Shown: in pieces, positions 8,301-15,411 of the stretch
Layout: each line of letters starts with the position of its first letter
Numbering within the stretch: the first letter of the stretch is position 1
Origin: Streptomyces cyaneogriseus subsp. noncyanogenus
GTDB taxonomy: Bacteria; Actinomycetota; Actinomycetes; Streptomycetales; Streptomycetaceae
Direction of reading: 5' to 3'
Assembly (NCBI RefSeq): GCF_000931445.1
Contig: NZ_CP010849.1
Span: 4,092,001-4,156,000 of the forward strand
DNA: 64,000 nucleotides
Program-made: the position numbers and the translations under genes
Notes under the pieces: model-generated
The model's input: the letters and a program-made list of their open reading frames with translations, nothing else
Told to the model about the DNA's origin: nothing
Databases searched by the model: none

Positions 8301-10178
8301 CTCCAGGAACGCGTCGACGCGCCGTGCCCGCCGGCGCCCGCCGCCGGTCCGCTCTCCCGCACCGCCGGCCTCGGCGGCCGGGGCGGGCGGGGCCAGGGCG
8401 GGACGCGCCGCGCCCTCGGCGGGCTCACCGGCCGGGCCGGGTTCCGCGCCGGTCTCCGGGGCGGCCCCGGGCGCCGCGTCCTCGGCGGCGGGCCCGGTTC
8501 CGGCGGCGACGGCCCCCGCTCCGGCCCCGATCGGCACCTCCAGCACGTACGCGCTGCCGCTCATGCCCGGCACCTCGTGCGTCTGGAGCACACCGCCGTG
8601 GGCCCGCACGATCCCGCGCACGATCGGCTCGTGCACCGGGTCTCCCCCGGCGTACGGTCCGCGCACCTCGATCCGTACGACCTCGCCGCGCTGCGCCGCC
8701 GCCACCACGACGGTGCTGTCCATGTAACCGGTCGCCGACACCGGCGCGTTGCCGGTCGCGTCGACCCCCGCGACATCGGCGACGAGGTGCGCCAGCGCGG
8801 TCGCCAGCAGCCGCGGGTCGACCTCGGCCTCGATGGGCGGCGCGTGCACGGCGAACTGCACCCGTCCCGGCCCGACCAGCTCGACGGCCCCGTCGACCCC
8901 GGCGGTGACGACGGCGTCCAGCATCACCTTCGTACGGGACAGGCCCTCGGCGCCGGTGTCGAGCCGCTGGTAGCCGAGGACGTTGTCGATCAGCGTGGTG
9001 ATCCGGGAGTAGCCGGCCGACAGGTGGTGGAGCACCTGGTTGGCCTCGGGCCACAGCTGCCCGGCATCGTCCGCGGCCAGCGCGGACAGCTCGCGCCGCA
9101 GCTCCTCCAGCGGGCCGCGCAGGGAGACGCCGAGCAGGGTGAGCAACTGCTCGTGCCGGGCGGCGAGCGCCTCGTACCGGTCCTTCTCGCGCTCCCCGAG
9201 CGCGGCGTAGCGCTCCTCGCCCGCGGCCAGCTCCTCCGCGTGCTTCTCGCGGAGCTCCTCGACCTCGGTGACGTGCTTCTGGCGCAGCGCGGTCAGCTCG
9301 GAGGCGTGCTCCTCGGCGACCCGCTCCAGTTCCTCGGCGTGCCGCCGCTCGGCGTCCTCCCGCTCCTTCACGAGCGCCTCGTAGGGCCGCCGGTCGGCGA
9401 AGGTCATCACGGCGCCGACGAGCTGGTCGCCGTCGCGGACGGGCGCGGTCGTCAGGTCGACCGGCACCTTGTCGCCGTTCTTGGCGTACACGACCTGCCC
9501 GCGCACCCGGTGCTTGCGCCCGGAGCGCAGGGTGTCGGCGAGCGGCGACTCGTCGTACGGGAAGGGGGAGCCGTCGGCGCGGGAGTGCAGGATGAGGGTG
9601 TGCAGCTCGCGACCGCCGAGTTCACCGGCCCGGTAGCCCAGTATCTGCGCGGCGGCCGGGTTGACCAGCACGATCCGCCCGTCGGTGTCCGTGCCGACGA
9701 CGCCCTCGGAGGCGGCCCGCAGGATCATCTCGGTCTGCCGCTGCGAACGCGCGAGCTCGGCCTCGGTGTCGACGGTGCCGGACAGGTCGCGGACGACGAG
9801 CATCAGCAGCTCGTCGCCGGTGTAGCCGTAACCGTCGTACGCCTGCTGCCCGTTCTCCAGGTTGGCGCTGGTGACCTCGACGGGGAACTCGGTGCCGTCG
9901 GTGCGGCGGGCGATCATCCGGGTCGGCTTGGTCCGGGCCCGCGGGTCGAGGTGGTCCGGCCGCCGCATGGAGCCGGGGATGAGCTTGGAGTCGAACTGGG
10001 GCAGCAGGTCCAGCAGCCCGCGGCCGACCAGCGCGGTCCCCGGCGTCTCGAAGGTCTCCAGGGCGATGGTGTTCGCGTTGACGACGGTCCCGTTGGCGTT
10101 GACCAGCACCAACGCGTCGGGCAGCGCGTCCAGTATGGCTGCGAGGCGAGCAGCGCCTCGGGATGGCCTGCTGCTCAC
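5322..10178 (-). CDS. Giant PAS / degenerate histidine kinase / receiver protein with disordered linker
   Basis: This 1618-aa protein starts at GTG 10178 (RBS GGGAGGAAG). It opens with two PAS domains (about residues 10-140 and 145-265), then a Glu-rich coiled coil (about 270-340). A dimerisation-like helix follows, where the usual SHELRTPL box reads VSLRGPL, so the phospho-accepting His is missing. The ATPase-like part (about 430-560) also lacks clear N, G1 and G2 boxes. Residues about 565-1385 are Pro/Ala/Gly-rich and punctuated by basic TGRRRR-type clusters. The C-terminus has two receiver-like domains: the first weak, the second with IEEH, VVMDLM (possible phospho-Asp) and VYTA. It probably acts as a signalling scaffold rather than a kinase. 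It is monocistronic and flanked by an SSI-like gene. Confidence 0.85.
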   Translation of the reverse strand: MSSRPSRGAARLAAILDALPDALVLVNANGTVVNANTIALETFETPGTALVGRGLLDLLPQFDSKLIPGSMRRPDHLDPRARTKPTRMIARRTDGTEFPVEVTSANLENGQQAYDGYGYTGDELLMLVVRDLSGTVDTEAELARSQRQTEMILRAASEGVVGTDTDGRIVLVNPAAAQILGYRAGELGGRELHTLILHSRADGSPFPYDESPLADTLRSGRKHRVRGQVVYAKNGDKVPVDLTTAPVRDGDQLVGAVMTFADRRPYEALVKEREDAERRHAEELERVAEEHASELTALRQKHVTEVEELREKHAEELAAGEERYAALGEREKDRYEALAARHEQLLTLLGVSLRGPLEELRRELSALAADDAGQLWPEANQVLHHLSAGYSRITTLIDNVLGYQRLDTGAEGLSRTKVMLDAVVTAGVDGAVELVGPGRVQFAVHAPPIEAEVDPRLLATALAHLVADVAGVDATGNAPVSATGYMDSTVVVAAAQRGEVVRIEVRGPYAGGDPVHEPIVRGIVRAHGGVLQTHEVPGMSGSAYVLEVPIGAGAGAVAAGTGPAAEDAAPGAAPETGAEPGPAGEPAEGAARPALAPPAPAAEAGGAGERTGGGRRRARRVDAFLESDLVAPGGDTDGSGVPGAEGEGAVPTGRRRRRAAEAPAPVPAPAAPLPGEVPGGTGRRRRRPSDDAAAAAGQASGVAEGAVVTAAEHAAGTAASGTGLGGTVPPQGVPAPSGRRARHPADEQHALPPALPAPSGEADPSAPDDPSRPTGRRRRALASAAERAAAQEAGPRQVFALPPAEADRPAGAAGGVRPTETPAAPATPAAPGAGVPQAPRMPQAPQSPRGPVPVGAEGPAVPEPSASAAAPGADIPAQARGHRPAHGTDAAGTAGAMPSGAGASGDGEAGEGRHDAVPHDQSAGHTAPQPHPVTDSTGRRRRPVAVPPGAPVPAVPPAGTQGQGVAVPAQGVPVQDTAGRGVPVAAQGGPAARATARTPGEIPGQAPAPIPGQAQGRVPGQIPAPVPASAPASVPSSVPATAAVPGRTPEQAAEAPSAGQAQPQGGSAPTASNAPIATGQAGHAAGQTGHIGQIGQTGHQAGVPAPQSGTIAQPLPQPQAAPRPPQQAPDEAVAGPPGPAAQAVPAPQPWPVAGETPAPGTPVPPDGAANAVPAHGTAAPVPPGDVPEESRAAGAAAPVPPAAPAPAPGAPLPGTAPLPPESPRPAQPLPAEAAVPVDPHSTQGRSISVRTLGQGVPFTRQAAQVQQPSATPAPHQPGGSGRRRKLGTPPDPAAARPEQGARPHPAAEQPRTPGQPQPGAPAPTGQPPRLAQASEGAGRSYAIGAPDENAAEGPEPLDGPGGAVEVADTPRPQPLDDELPPEPLDNPRRLLVWPAPDVSTQQALSDRGYRPVIVHSREEVDAQIAAFPAALFVDPLTGPITRTALQSLRQAAVAAEVPVLVTAGLGQASRDAAYGADPAVLLKALAPRDSEQHPPRVLLIEEHPEIALALTATLERRGMHVARAASDADAVALATQFRPNLVVMDLMRVHRRQAGIVDWLRANGQLNRTPLVVYTAAVDPADLPRLASGETVLFLAERSTSTEVQSRIVDLLARIGTN

Positions 10179-10424
10179 GAGTCGCTTCCTCCCTGTTACC
10201 GCACCTTGCCGACCGCGTGGGCCATCTTGCCAACCGGCCCGCAGCGTGTCACGCGAGGGAGTCTAAGCGCTGGGGCCGTGCGCGCGGCGCCGGATGCGAG
10301 GGAGGTCGCACGACGAAGTGACGTAGAACGTGTGACCGGTTGGTGCCCGGTTCGGGTCGGATGGGGCCGGGATGGCCCGATCCGGCGTGCGGGCCGGCCG
10401 CGCCCGGCCGGCCCGCGCACGGGC

Positions 10425-10988
10425 TCAGGAGGACGCCGTCGACCCGAGGTCCGGAAGGAGCGGCACCATACGGTCCCAGCGGGAGATCGCGCAGCCGTCG
10501 CGCCGGTCGTACGTCGCGTCGACCGGGCGTCCGGCCCAGGTGCCGGTGACCCGCGCGGTGGCGGGGCCGCCGTACTGCATGGTGCACGCGCCGCCGCGCG
10601 CGGCCGGCGCGAAGACGTCCTGCCCCCAGCGGGTGTTCCGCTCGACCGTGGCGCACGCCCCCTCGGGATCGGGGTGGCTGCCGCCGCCCGGGTGGCAGTA
10701 CAGCTCGAACGTCCCGTCCCGGCCCTTGCCCGCGTCCCGGACGGTGACGGTCAGGTGGTCCCCGCTGTGGCGCACCGGGGCCTGTGTGACCGGAGTGGTG
10801 GCCGGGGCCCCGGTGGCCGGGGAGGCGTACGCGGTCGAGGGACCGGCGGCCAGGGAGGCGACCGCGGTGAGGGAGGAGGCGGCGACGACGAGCAGCCGCC
10901 GCAGCGCGAGGCGGGGGCGGCGGGACTCGGGCCGGGGCGGGGCCTGGCGGCCGGCCCGGCGGGCGATGTGCGAGATGACCTGCGACAT
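10425..10988 (-). CDS. Subtilisin-inhibitor-like (SSI, MEROPS I16) secreted protease inhibitor
   Basis: A 187-aa precursor. A long basic n-region, a hydrophobic core (LLVVAASSLTAVASLAAGP) and a cleavage region near AYASPAT form a secretion signal. The mature part has the SSI plan: HLTVTVRDAG, four cysteines (ELYCHP, GACATVE, GGACTM, DGCAISRW) for two disulfides, and a late TYDRRDGCAI-like strand. SSI-type proteins inhibit secreted serine proteases and transglutaminase-processing enzymes around aerial growth. The expected reactive-loop cysteine is followed by TMQYGG, so the P1 residue may differ from the classic Met. The signal region is unusually long and basic; an internal start could be used. 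Confidence 0.82.
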   Translation of the reverse strand: MSQVISHIARRAGRQAPPRPESRRPRLALRRLLVVAASSLTAVASLAAGPSTAYASPATGAPATTPVTQAPVRHSGDHLTVTVRDAGKGRDGTFELYCHPGGGSHPDPEGACATVERNTRWGQDVFAPAARGGACTMQYGGPATARVTGTWAGRPVDATYDRRDGCAISRWDRMVPLLPDLGSTASS

Positions 10989-11219
10989 GCCCTGCCTAAC
11001 GCCCCACGCCCGGGGATGTTGCGGCCCCTGCCCCCGTGCGCCCCCGCCCGGGACCCGGCCGTGCGCCGGACCGTTCCCGTCCCCTTCGCGCTGCGGCCCC
11101 CATCCCCTTTGCTCTGCGGCCCGCCCGCCTAGTACCGTGGGGGTCGATTGGTGACACCACGCTCGACTGTGTCATCATCGGCACGCACCACCCGCACTCG
11201 CGCGCGGGGGGTTGTGCAG

Positions 11220-11310
11220 GGAGGCGTCGCCTAGTCCGGTCTATGGCGCCGCACTGCTAATGCGGTTTGGGTTTTAAAGCCCATCGAGGGTTCAAATCCC
11301 TCCGCCTCCG
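11220..11310 (+). tRNA. tRNA-Ser (anticodon GCT)
   Basis: A 91-nt type II tRNA with acceptor GGAGGCG/CGCCTCC, anticodon loop CTGCTAA, a long variable arm and T-loop GGTTCAAATCC. Discriminator is G; CCA is not encoded. A hairpin terminator follows. Confidence 0.97.
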
Positions 11311-11318
11311 CACATGAT

Positions 11319-11355
11319 CATCGAAGCCCCGGCCCACTCGGCCGGGGCTTCGATG
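11319..11355 (+). terminator. Terminator after tRNA-Ser(GCT)
   Basis: CATCGAAGCCCCGGCC (11319-11334) pairs perfectly with GGCCGGGGCTTCGATG (11340-11355). Confidence 0.8.
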
Positions 11356-11499
11356 CGTGTACGCCCCCTTGCGCGGATCGCCTCCCACCCCCCGACATCC
11401 GGCCGAACTGTTGCCCGGCTCACACGGGCGAGGTGCGGTCGCACGGGGCGTCCAGGGGTGTGTTTGCGCAGGTCAGAGGCGATGCGGCCAGTGGATTTC

Positions 11500-11520
11500 A
11501 CATGACGGCGGCAGTCATGT
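11500..11520. promoter_or_regulatory. Operator-like palindrome upstream of tRNA-Arg
   Basis: ACATGAC (11500-11506) and GTCATGT (11514-11520) are perfect arms around GGCGGCA, 64 bp before tRNA-Arg(ACG). No regulator can be assigned. The rest of 11356-11584 contains no gene that I can support. Confidence 0.35.
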
Positions 11521-11584
11521 AATGTTCTTCCTGTCGCCGCGAGCGGGCCGAAAGGAACGGAAGCGGCGGAGAAAAAAAGAACAA

Positions 11585-11657
11585 GCACTCGTAGCTTAAC
11601 GGATAGAGCATCTGACTACGGATCAGAAGGTTGCAGGTTCGAATCCTGCCGAGTGCA
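11585..11657 (+). tRNA. tRNA-Arg (anticodon ACG), attachment site
   Basis: A 73-nt tRNA with acceptor GCACTCG/CGAGTGC, anticodon ACG (wobble A is the target of TadA, encoded at 41622) and T-loop GGTTCGAATCC. Its 3' 42 nt, from the anticodon loop to the end, form most of the attL core. The element therefore leaves the tRNA intact. Confidence 0.97.
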
Positions 11658-11659
11658 CA
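11616..11659 (+). repeat. attL, 44-bp direct repeat
   Basis: It begins CTACGGATCAGAAGG inside the anticodon arm and ends TGCCGAGTGCACA two bases past the tRNA. It is identical to 18178-18221. Confidence 0.93.
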
Positions 11660-11664
11660 CAGAT

Positions 11665-11694
11665 GAGAGGCCCCGGATCACTCCGGGGCCTCTC
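11665..11694. terminator. Hairpin between tRNA-Arg and int
   Basis: GAGAGGCCCCGGA (11665-11677) and TCCGGGGCCTCTC (11682-11694) pair perfectly. The hairpin separates the tRNA from the convergent integrase. A close copy sits outside attR at 18228-18257. Confidence 0.75.
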
Positions 11695-11720
11695 GCGTTT
11701 CAGGGCGTACAGCAACGGCG

Positions 11721-12947
11721 TCAGCCGGCGCCGCCCATGGCGTCGGACAGCTTGCTGAGCGCGGCTCGCACTTCTTCCTCGCTGGCTTCGGGGTAGACCT
11801 CCATCGTCATGGCGATCTGCGAGTGCCGCAGGATTCGCTGCGCGACCTTGGGGTGGACCTTCAGGGCGACGAGGAGCGAGCTGCACGTGTGCCGGGTGTT
11901 CCGGAGCGGGATCACCCGGAGGCCGGCGCGCCGGGCCCGGAGGGCGAACATGCGGGTGAGGTTGCCCGGCTCGATCGGCGTGCCGTACTTCGTGGTGAAG
12001 ATCAGCCCACGCGTGTCCTGCCACAGCTCACCGGCCGCCTTCCGATCCCCGGTCTGCTGGGCACGCCGCATCCGGAGCGCCCGAACGCAGAACTCGGGGA
12101 GCGGAAGGAAGTCGTCGGACTCCTCCGTCTTGGTCTCCCGGTGGAGGATCTGTCGGCCCGCACGCTGGATCTGGTGATCCACGTACAGCTCACCGTTCTC
12201 GAAGTCGATCGACGTCCAGGTCAAGCCCAGGACCTCACCGCGCCGCAGGCCAAGGCAGAGGACCAGGACCCAGGCGGCGAAGAGCGGATCTTCGCGAGCC
12301 AGAGAATCGGCGAGGAAGCGCCCGGCTTCCACCGCCGACCAGGGCTTGATCCGGCGCCGCCGAGGCTTGGGCACCTTGACCAAGGAAGCCACGTTCTTGC
12401 CGATCTCCTCCTCGGTCACGGCGTGCGTGAGCGCGGCCCGCAGGGCGTCTCGGGCGGCCTGGACGACCCGCCGGGAAGGATAGGTCTCACAGCACTCCCC
12501 GACGGCGCAGCACCGCTGCCGTGCCTTGACCCGCTTGGCGTCCTTGCCCTGGGCGCAGCACTGGCAGATGCCGGCCAGCTTGGTCAGCCACTCCCGGACG
12601 TCCCGGACGGTCAGCTTGTCGAGTCGCTTCCCGCCAAGGTGCGGGTAGATGTAGAGCCGCACGGAACCTTCGTACGACACGTACGAGAGCGGGGCCAGGT
12701 TGGGCTTCACGATCGACTCAAGCCAGTAGGCGAGGAATGCCTGCACCGTGCGGTGCCGGGTCTGCACAGGGCCTTTGCTGGCTTCGCTGTGGAGCTTGAT
12801 CCACTTCTCGTGGGTCTCCTCACGCGTCTTGCCGTACACGTACTTCCGCTTACGGTCGCCCTCCGGAGTCGTGACCCAGGCGTAGGCCGCGAAGCCGTTC
12901 TTGTACGGGTAGATGGACCCCTCGCCGTTTGCGCGCTTCCCGCTCAT
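11721..12947 (-). CDS. int: Tyrosine recombinase (integrase) of the AICE
   Basis: A 408-aa site-specific recombinase that joins element and tRNA-Arg att sites. An N-terminal AP2-like arm-binding part (GEGSIYPYKNGFAAYAWV) is followed by a SAM-like core-binding domain. Within or beside it is a Cys-rich insertion (CQCCAQ to CCETYP, eight cysteines), perhaps zinc-binding. The catalytic domain shows Arg in LGLRRGEVLGLTW, the RHTCSS box, the HS pair in ILRHSQI and the nucleophile Tyr in MEVYPEAS. ATG 12947 is chosen over GTG 12956: it overlaps the xis stop as ATGA and has GAGGAG 8-10 nt upstream. All catalytic residues are present, so it is probably active. Confidence 0.95.
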   Translation of the reverse strand: MSGKRANGEGSIYPYKNGFAAYAWVTTPEGDRKRKYVYGKTREETHEKWIKLHSEASKGPVQTRHRTVQAFLAYWLESIVKPNLAPLSYVSYEGSVRLYIYPHLGGKRLDKLTVRDVREWLTKLAGICQCCAQGKDAKRVKARQRCCAVGECCETYPSRRVVQAARDALRAALTHAVTEEEIGKNVASLVKVPKPRRRRIKPWSAVEAGRFLADSLAREDPLFAAWVLVLCLGLRRGEVLGLTWTSIDFENGELYVDHQIQRAGRQILHRETKTEESDDFLPLPEFCVRALRMRRAQQTGDRKAAGELWQDTRGLIFTTKYGTPIEPGNLTRMFALRARRAGLRVIPLRNTRHTCSSLLVALKVHPKVAQRILRHSQIAMTMEVYPEASEEEVRAALSKLSDAMGGAG

Positions 12948-13150
12948 GCCGCCCACTCCTCGGCTTCGGAGGTGCAGCGAGCCACGTATTCGTCCACCCA
13001 GGCGGGGAGGATTCGGCGGTTGCGGCCGATCTTCACGGACCGGATCTCACCGCTCAGGATGAGCGCCTTGGTCTTGGAGAGACCGAAGCCGAGCATCTCG
13101 GCGACTTCGGCCGTGGTGTGCCACTTACGGGTGATGGGCACCGTGGTCAT
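12944..13150 (-). CDS. xis: Excisionase / MerR-like helix-turn-helix protein
   Basis: A 68-aa DNA-binding protein. WHTTAEVAEMLGFGLSKTKA forms a winged-helix HTH_17-type motif and VKIGRNRRILPAWVDEYV the wing. Such proteins bias the integrase toward excision. Its ATG overlaps the rep stop (ATGA at 13147-13150) and its stop overlaps the int start (ATGA at 12944-12947), so rep, xis and int are translationally coupled. GGAAGGAG precedes the ATG. Confidence 0.92.
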   Translation of the reverse strand: MTTVPITRKWHTTAEVAEMLGFGLSKTKALILSGEIRSVKIGRNRRILPAWVDEYVARCTSEAEEWAA

Positions 13151-13611
13151 GCGGTGGGCTCTCCTTCCGTTCCGGGAGCGGGTTCGAGGGATGCGGCAAG
13201 CCAGGCTTCGGTGTCGGACAGGCCGGTGCCGGCGAAGACCCAGTGGGCGAGGACGTACGTCGTGTCTGCCGGGCGTTCGTCGGTTGCTGCCTGGGCGCGG
13301 CGCCATTCGGCGCGGGCGTCGCGGAGGGCGCCGAGGGTGGTGGAGTAGCGGCGTGACTTGGTGGAGAAGTGGCCGCGGAAGCCGAGCATGTGGGCCCAGG
13401 CGCGCAGGCGGAGGTGTTCCAGGTCCTTGCGGGCGCCGAGGGTCCAGGCGGCGCGGATGAGGCGGCGGGCGTGGTCGCTGATGTCGAGCTGGGCGAGTTC
13501 GGCGGCGAACTTGAGCGGCCGGTCGAGGGTGCCCGTCGCGGTCTCGGCGCCCTTGGTGGCGTACTTGGCGATGTACGCCGCCACGGCCCGCTCGGTCAGC
13601 TCCTGGCCGTC
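13147..13611 (-). pseudogene. Replication initiator (RepSA-type), C-terminal fragment
   Basis: From about GQELTERAVAAYIAKYATKG to the stop, the frame matches the conserved C-terminal part of pSAM2-type rolling-circle initiators. It includes the AYIAKYATK segment, which resembles the catalytic-Tyr region, and the LGFRGHFSTKSRRYSTT block. About 154 codons remain, while full proteins are about 450 aa. The 5' part is missing: upstream of about 13611 the sequence switches to a transfer-protein fragment in another frame. Replication function should be lost. The stop is still coupled to xis. Confidence 0.82.
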
Positions 13612-13777
13612 GTTGGACGGCGTGGACGCCCCAGGCGTGCCGCAGCCGTTCGGCCGAGGCGGCGAAGTCGGCGGGTTCCTGGCCAGGGGCCAGGCGGAGG
13701 CGTATGCGCAGTCCGGTCGTGGTGGGCCGGAGCAGGCCCCGGCGAGGCGGTACGGGCCGTACCTCACGCCGGGTCAT
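13612..13777 (-). pseudogene. FtsK/TraB-like transfer protein fragment
   Basis: One frame reads RREVRPVPPRRGLL then GLRIRLRLAPGQEPADFAAS and ends at RHAWGVHAV. This GQ-x-P-x-D...L-x-HAW pattern is characteristic of the region before the ATPase core in Streptomyces FtsK-like transfer proteins. There is no Walker A or B left. It abuts the rep fragment, implying a deletion that removed most of tra and the 5' part of rep. Identification rests on about 50 residues. Confidence 0.6.
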
Positions 13778-13842
13778 GGCCTTGGCTGGAGCACCCGGAG
13801 CCGGGACGGCGCCACGGTGAGGCCGCACGCCTCCATCACTGA

Positions 13843-14085
13843 GCCGTACGTGCTGAGCAGCCGGACCGTGGACACCGGGAGGCCGTCGCGGTCTCGGTCA
13901 CGGACGACGGCGGCGCGTCCACGGCCCCCAAGGTCGAGCACCAGGACCACGACGCCGAAAGCGGCCGGGGACTGGGCATGGTCAGCGCCCTTGCCCACCG
14001 AGTCGTCGTCCACGACACCGACCAGGGCCACACGATCACCGCCGAGCTGTACGCCGACGCGCGGCTGGGAGGCCGACGATGCTGA
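13843..14085 (+). pseudogene. ATP-binding (HATPase_c_2) regulator, C-terminal fragment
   Basis: The frame reads EAVAVSVTDDGG, then GRGLGMVSALAHRVVVHDTD and ends at GHTITAELYADARLGGRRC. The D-D-G-G and GRGLGMV motifs are the N/G1 and G2 boxes of anti-sigma-type GHKL ATPases, common in Streptomyces. The N-terminal half and a start codon are absent: an in-frame TGA lies at 13840-13842. It faces the tra fragment, so a second deletion joint lies near 13780-13880. Its stop overlaps the ATG of the next gene (14079). Confidence 0.7.
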
Positions 14086-14460
14086 TGAAGCTGCCCCGGT
14101 GGGGGTTCTGGTGCGAGTGCTGGACCGAGAGCCTGACCGAGCAGGGCCCGCCGGCACTGGTGGCATCGTTCGACGCCTACTCCGCTCCACAAGCGGACCG
14201 TGGGTAGCGGTCGCCCTCGAAACGATCTCCCCGGCACTGGACGCGGACGCCTCCAGCGCAGTGTGGGAGTGGATGTATGACGGCCGGCTCGACACCCGAC
14301 GAGCCCTGCTGCGGGCCGAGCCCTGCACGGTGTCACTGACCCACGCCAGCACCCGCATCACCTGGACGATCCGACCCGTACTCTTCATGCCTCTCGCGCA
14401 CCGCCAGGGCACCGAACTCCCGGCATGCCACACGACTTCACGCCCCAATCGGAAGAGTGA
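14079..14460 (+). pseudogene. Frameshifted small protein of unknown function
   Basis: ATG 14079 opens a frame rich in Trp and Cys (PRWGFWCECWTES) that stops at TAG 14205-14207 after 42 codons. The reading continues convincingly one frame back as WVAVALETISPALDADASSA, WEWMYDGRLDTRRALLR and TWTIRPVLFMPLAHRQGTEL. It then returns to the first frame for HDFTPQSEE and TGA 14458-14460. Two compensating shifts are needed, near 14190-14200 and 14427. The start overlaps the stop of the ATPase fragment, so the two were probably an operon. I do not recognise a function. Sequencing error could mimic one of the shifts. Confidence 0.55.
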
Positions 14461-14726
14461 GTTACAACTTTTTCTACTGGTTCAAGGCGGCTCGCTCCGC
14501 TCACCGCGCGCGGCCCGGCCCCCGGCCGGGCCTGCGCTCCTGTCTCCGCCCCGCTCCAGCCCGGCCTGCGCCCGTGCCGCGCTCAGGCGATGAGCCGAGA
14601 ACCATGAGGCGAGTACCGCACGGGGAGCGGTCGAGGTCAGAACAGTGCCTTCGGCGGGGATCGGTCGGCACCGGGATGGAGGGGGCGCCGTTGTCGGCTG
14701 CGGGTGCATCGTGGTGAGGGTGGTGT
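14461..14726. other. Non-coding stretch before the large palindrome
   Basis: No frame here has a credible start plus codon bias. The segment 14500-14590 is a GC-rich run of GGCCCGGCC-like blocks that could fold. I see no gene. Confidence 0.5.
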
Positions 14727-14876
14727 GCTCCCATCCCGTTCGACATCGACCCAGGCAGAGCCGAGCAGACGCGGCCCCTGGCGTCCAGGTCGTTCGTACA
14801 GTGGCGCGCTCCACCTGGACGCCAGGAACCACGCCCGCTCCACGACGTGTGGGTCGACGGCGGACGGGATGGGAGC
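14727..14876. repeat. 150-bp nested palindrome
   Basis: Outer arms 14727-14753 and 14850-14876 are 27 bp each with three mismatches (GCTCCCATCCCGT against ACGGGATGGGAGC at the ends). Inner arms CCTGGCGTCCAGGT (14777-14790) and ACCTGGACGCCAGG (14813-14826) pair perfectly over 14 bp around a 22-nt loop. The four arms are symmetric about one centre near 14801. No gene reads through it convincingly. It could be a replication origin, a transfer site or a strongly structured RNA. Confidence 0.8.
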
Positions 14877-15014
14877 CGGGCGGTGGCACTGACCGTGAGG
14901 CAGTGGCTGCGGGTGGGTTGTCCTTCGACAGCCACCGTGTTACGAAACTGCCAGAGAACCCTGCCGACTCCGTTATGCGTGCCTGTACAGCGCTGACCTG
15001 CATAGACTTCATCC

Positions 15015-15046
15015 TTGAGCCATCCTTACGGAAGGTGTGGTACTGT
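15015..15046 (+). promoter_or_regulatory. Putative promoter of the cargo operon
   Basis: An extended -10-like TGGTACTGT (15038-15046) follows a TTGAGC at 15015. The 20-bp spacing is long, so the extended -10 may dominate. The region is much more AT-rich than its surroundings and is followed by two terminators and then the operon. Confidence 0.35.
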
Positions 15047-15084
15047 CTAGCTGCTCGGCCACTAGTGTGTCCGCAGCTACCCAG

Positions 15085-15107
15085 ACCGCCTTCTTGGCGG
15101 TTTTTTT
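15085..15107 (+). terminator. Intrinsic terminator 1 in the leader
   Basis: ACCGCC-ttctt-GGCGGT is followed by seven T in a row, a rare classical terminator for this genome. It lies before, not after, the cargo genes. Confidence 0.75.
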
Positions 15108-15119
15108 GTTTTCCTCTAG

Positions 15120-15150
15120 AAGCCCCCAGCGTATGCCCAGCTGGGGGCTT
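15120..15150 (+). terminator. Intrinsic terminator 2 in the leader
   Basis: AAGCCCCCAGC and GCTGGGGGCTT form an 11-bp perfect stem with a 9-nt loop, followed by TT. It ends 30 nt before the first cargo start. The form is typical of actinophage terminators. Confidence 0.7.
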
Positions 15151-15180
15151 TTGCTGTTTCTGGTAACCAAAGGAGGATCC

Positions 15181-15411
15181 GTGCTTGAAGTGGGTCAGGC
15201 CGAAGGCTGGTCGAGTATCGCTTACGGAATGGCACTCGTCGCCGGGTTGACAGCCCTAGCTCTGGTAATTTTCGGCATGGTTGCCTGGAAGGTGGTTAGC
15301 CGGGCTCGCAATGAGGACCTCGTGAAGGTGCTCGAAGTTACCGGCCTGGCCCTATCCAACCTACTACGCAAGCGGGCAACCAAGCCGCGCACGAAGCGAG
15401 GAGAACGGTGA
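15181..15411 (+). CDS. Small single-span membrane protein (AICE cargo)
   Basis: A 76-aa protein started by GTG 15181 with an excellent RBS (AAAGGAGG, 15169-15176). Residues about 13-40 (IAYGMALVAGLTALALVIFG) form one transmembrane helix. The cytoplasmic tail carries EDLVKVLEVTGLALSNLLRK and ends very basic (KRATKPRTKRGER). The topology suggests a short outside N-terminus and a charged inside tail. Its TGA overlaps the GTG of the zinc-finger gene (GTGA, 15408-15411), so the two are translated together. It is not recognised. Roles such as a membrane anchor, holin-like or antitoxin-like peptide are possible but unsupported. Confidence 0.75.
   Translation: MLEVGQAEGWSSIAYGMALVAGLTALALVIFGMVAWKVVSRARNEDLVKVLEVTGLALSNLLRKRATKPRTKRGER

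Noticed and set aside
6200..8500. Long open frames antisense to the giant sensor gene
   Set aside because: The GC-rich, repeat-like linker opens all frames; the sense frame has start, RBS and recognisable domains at both ends.
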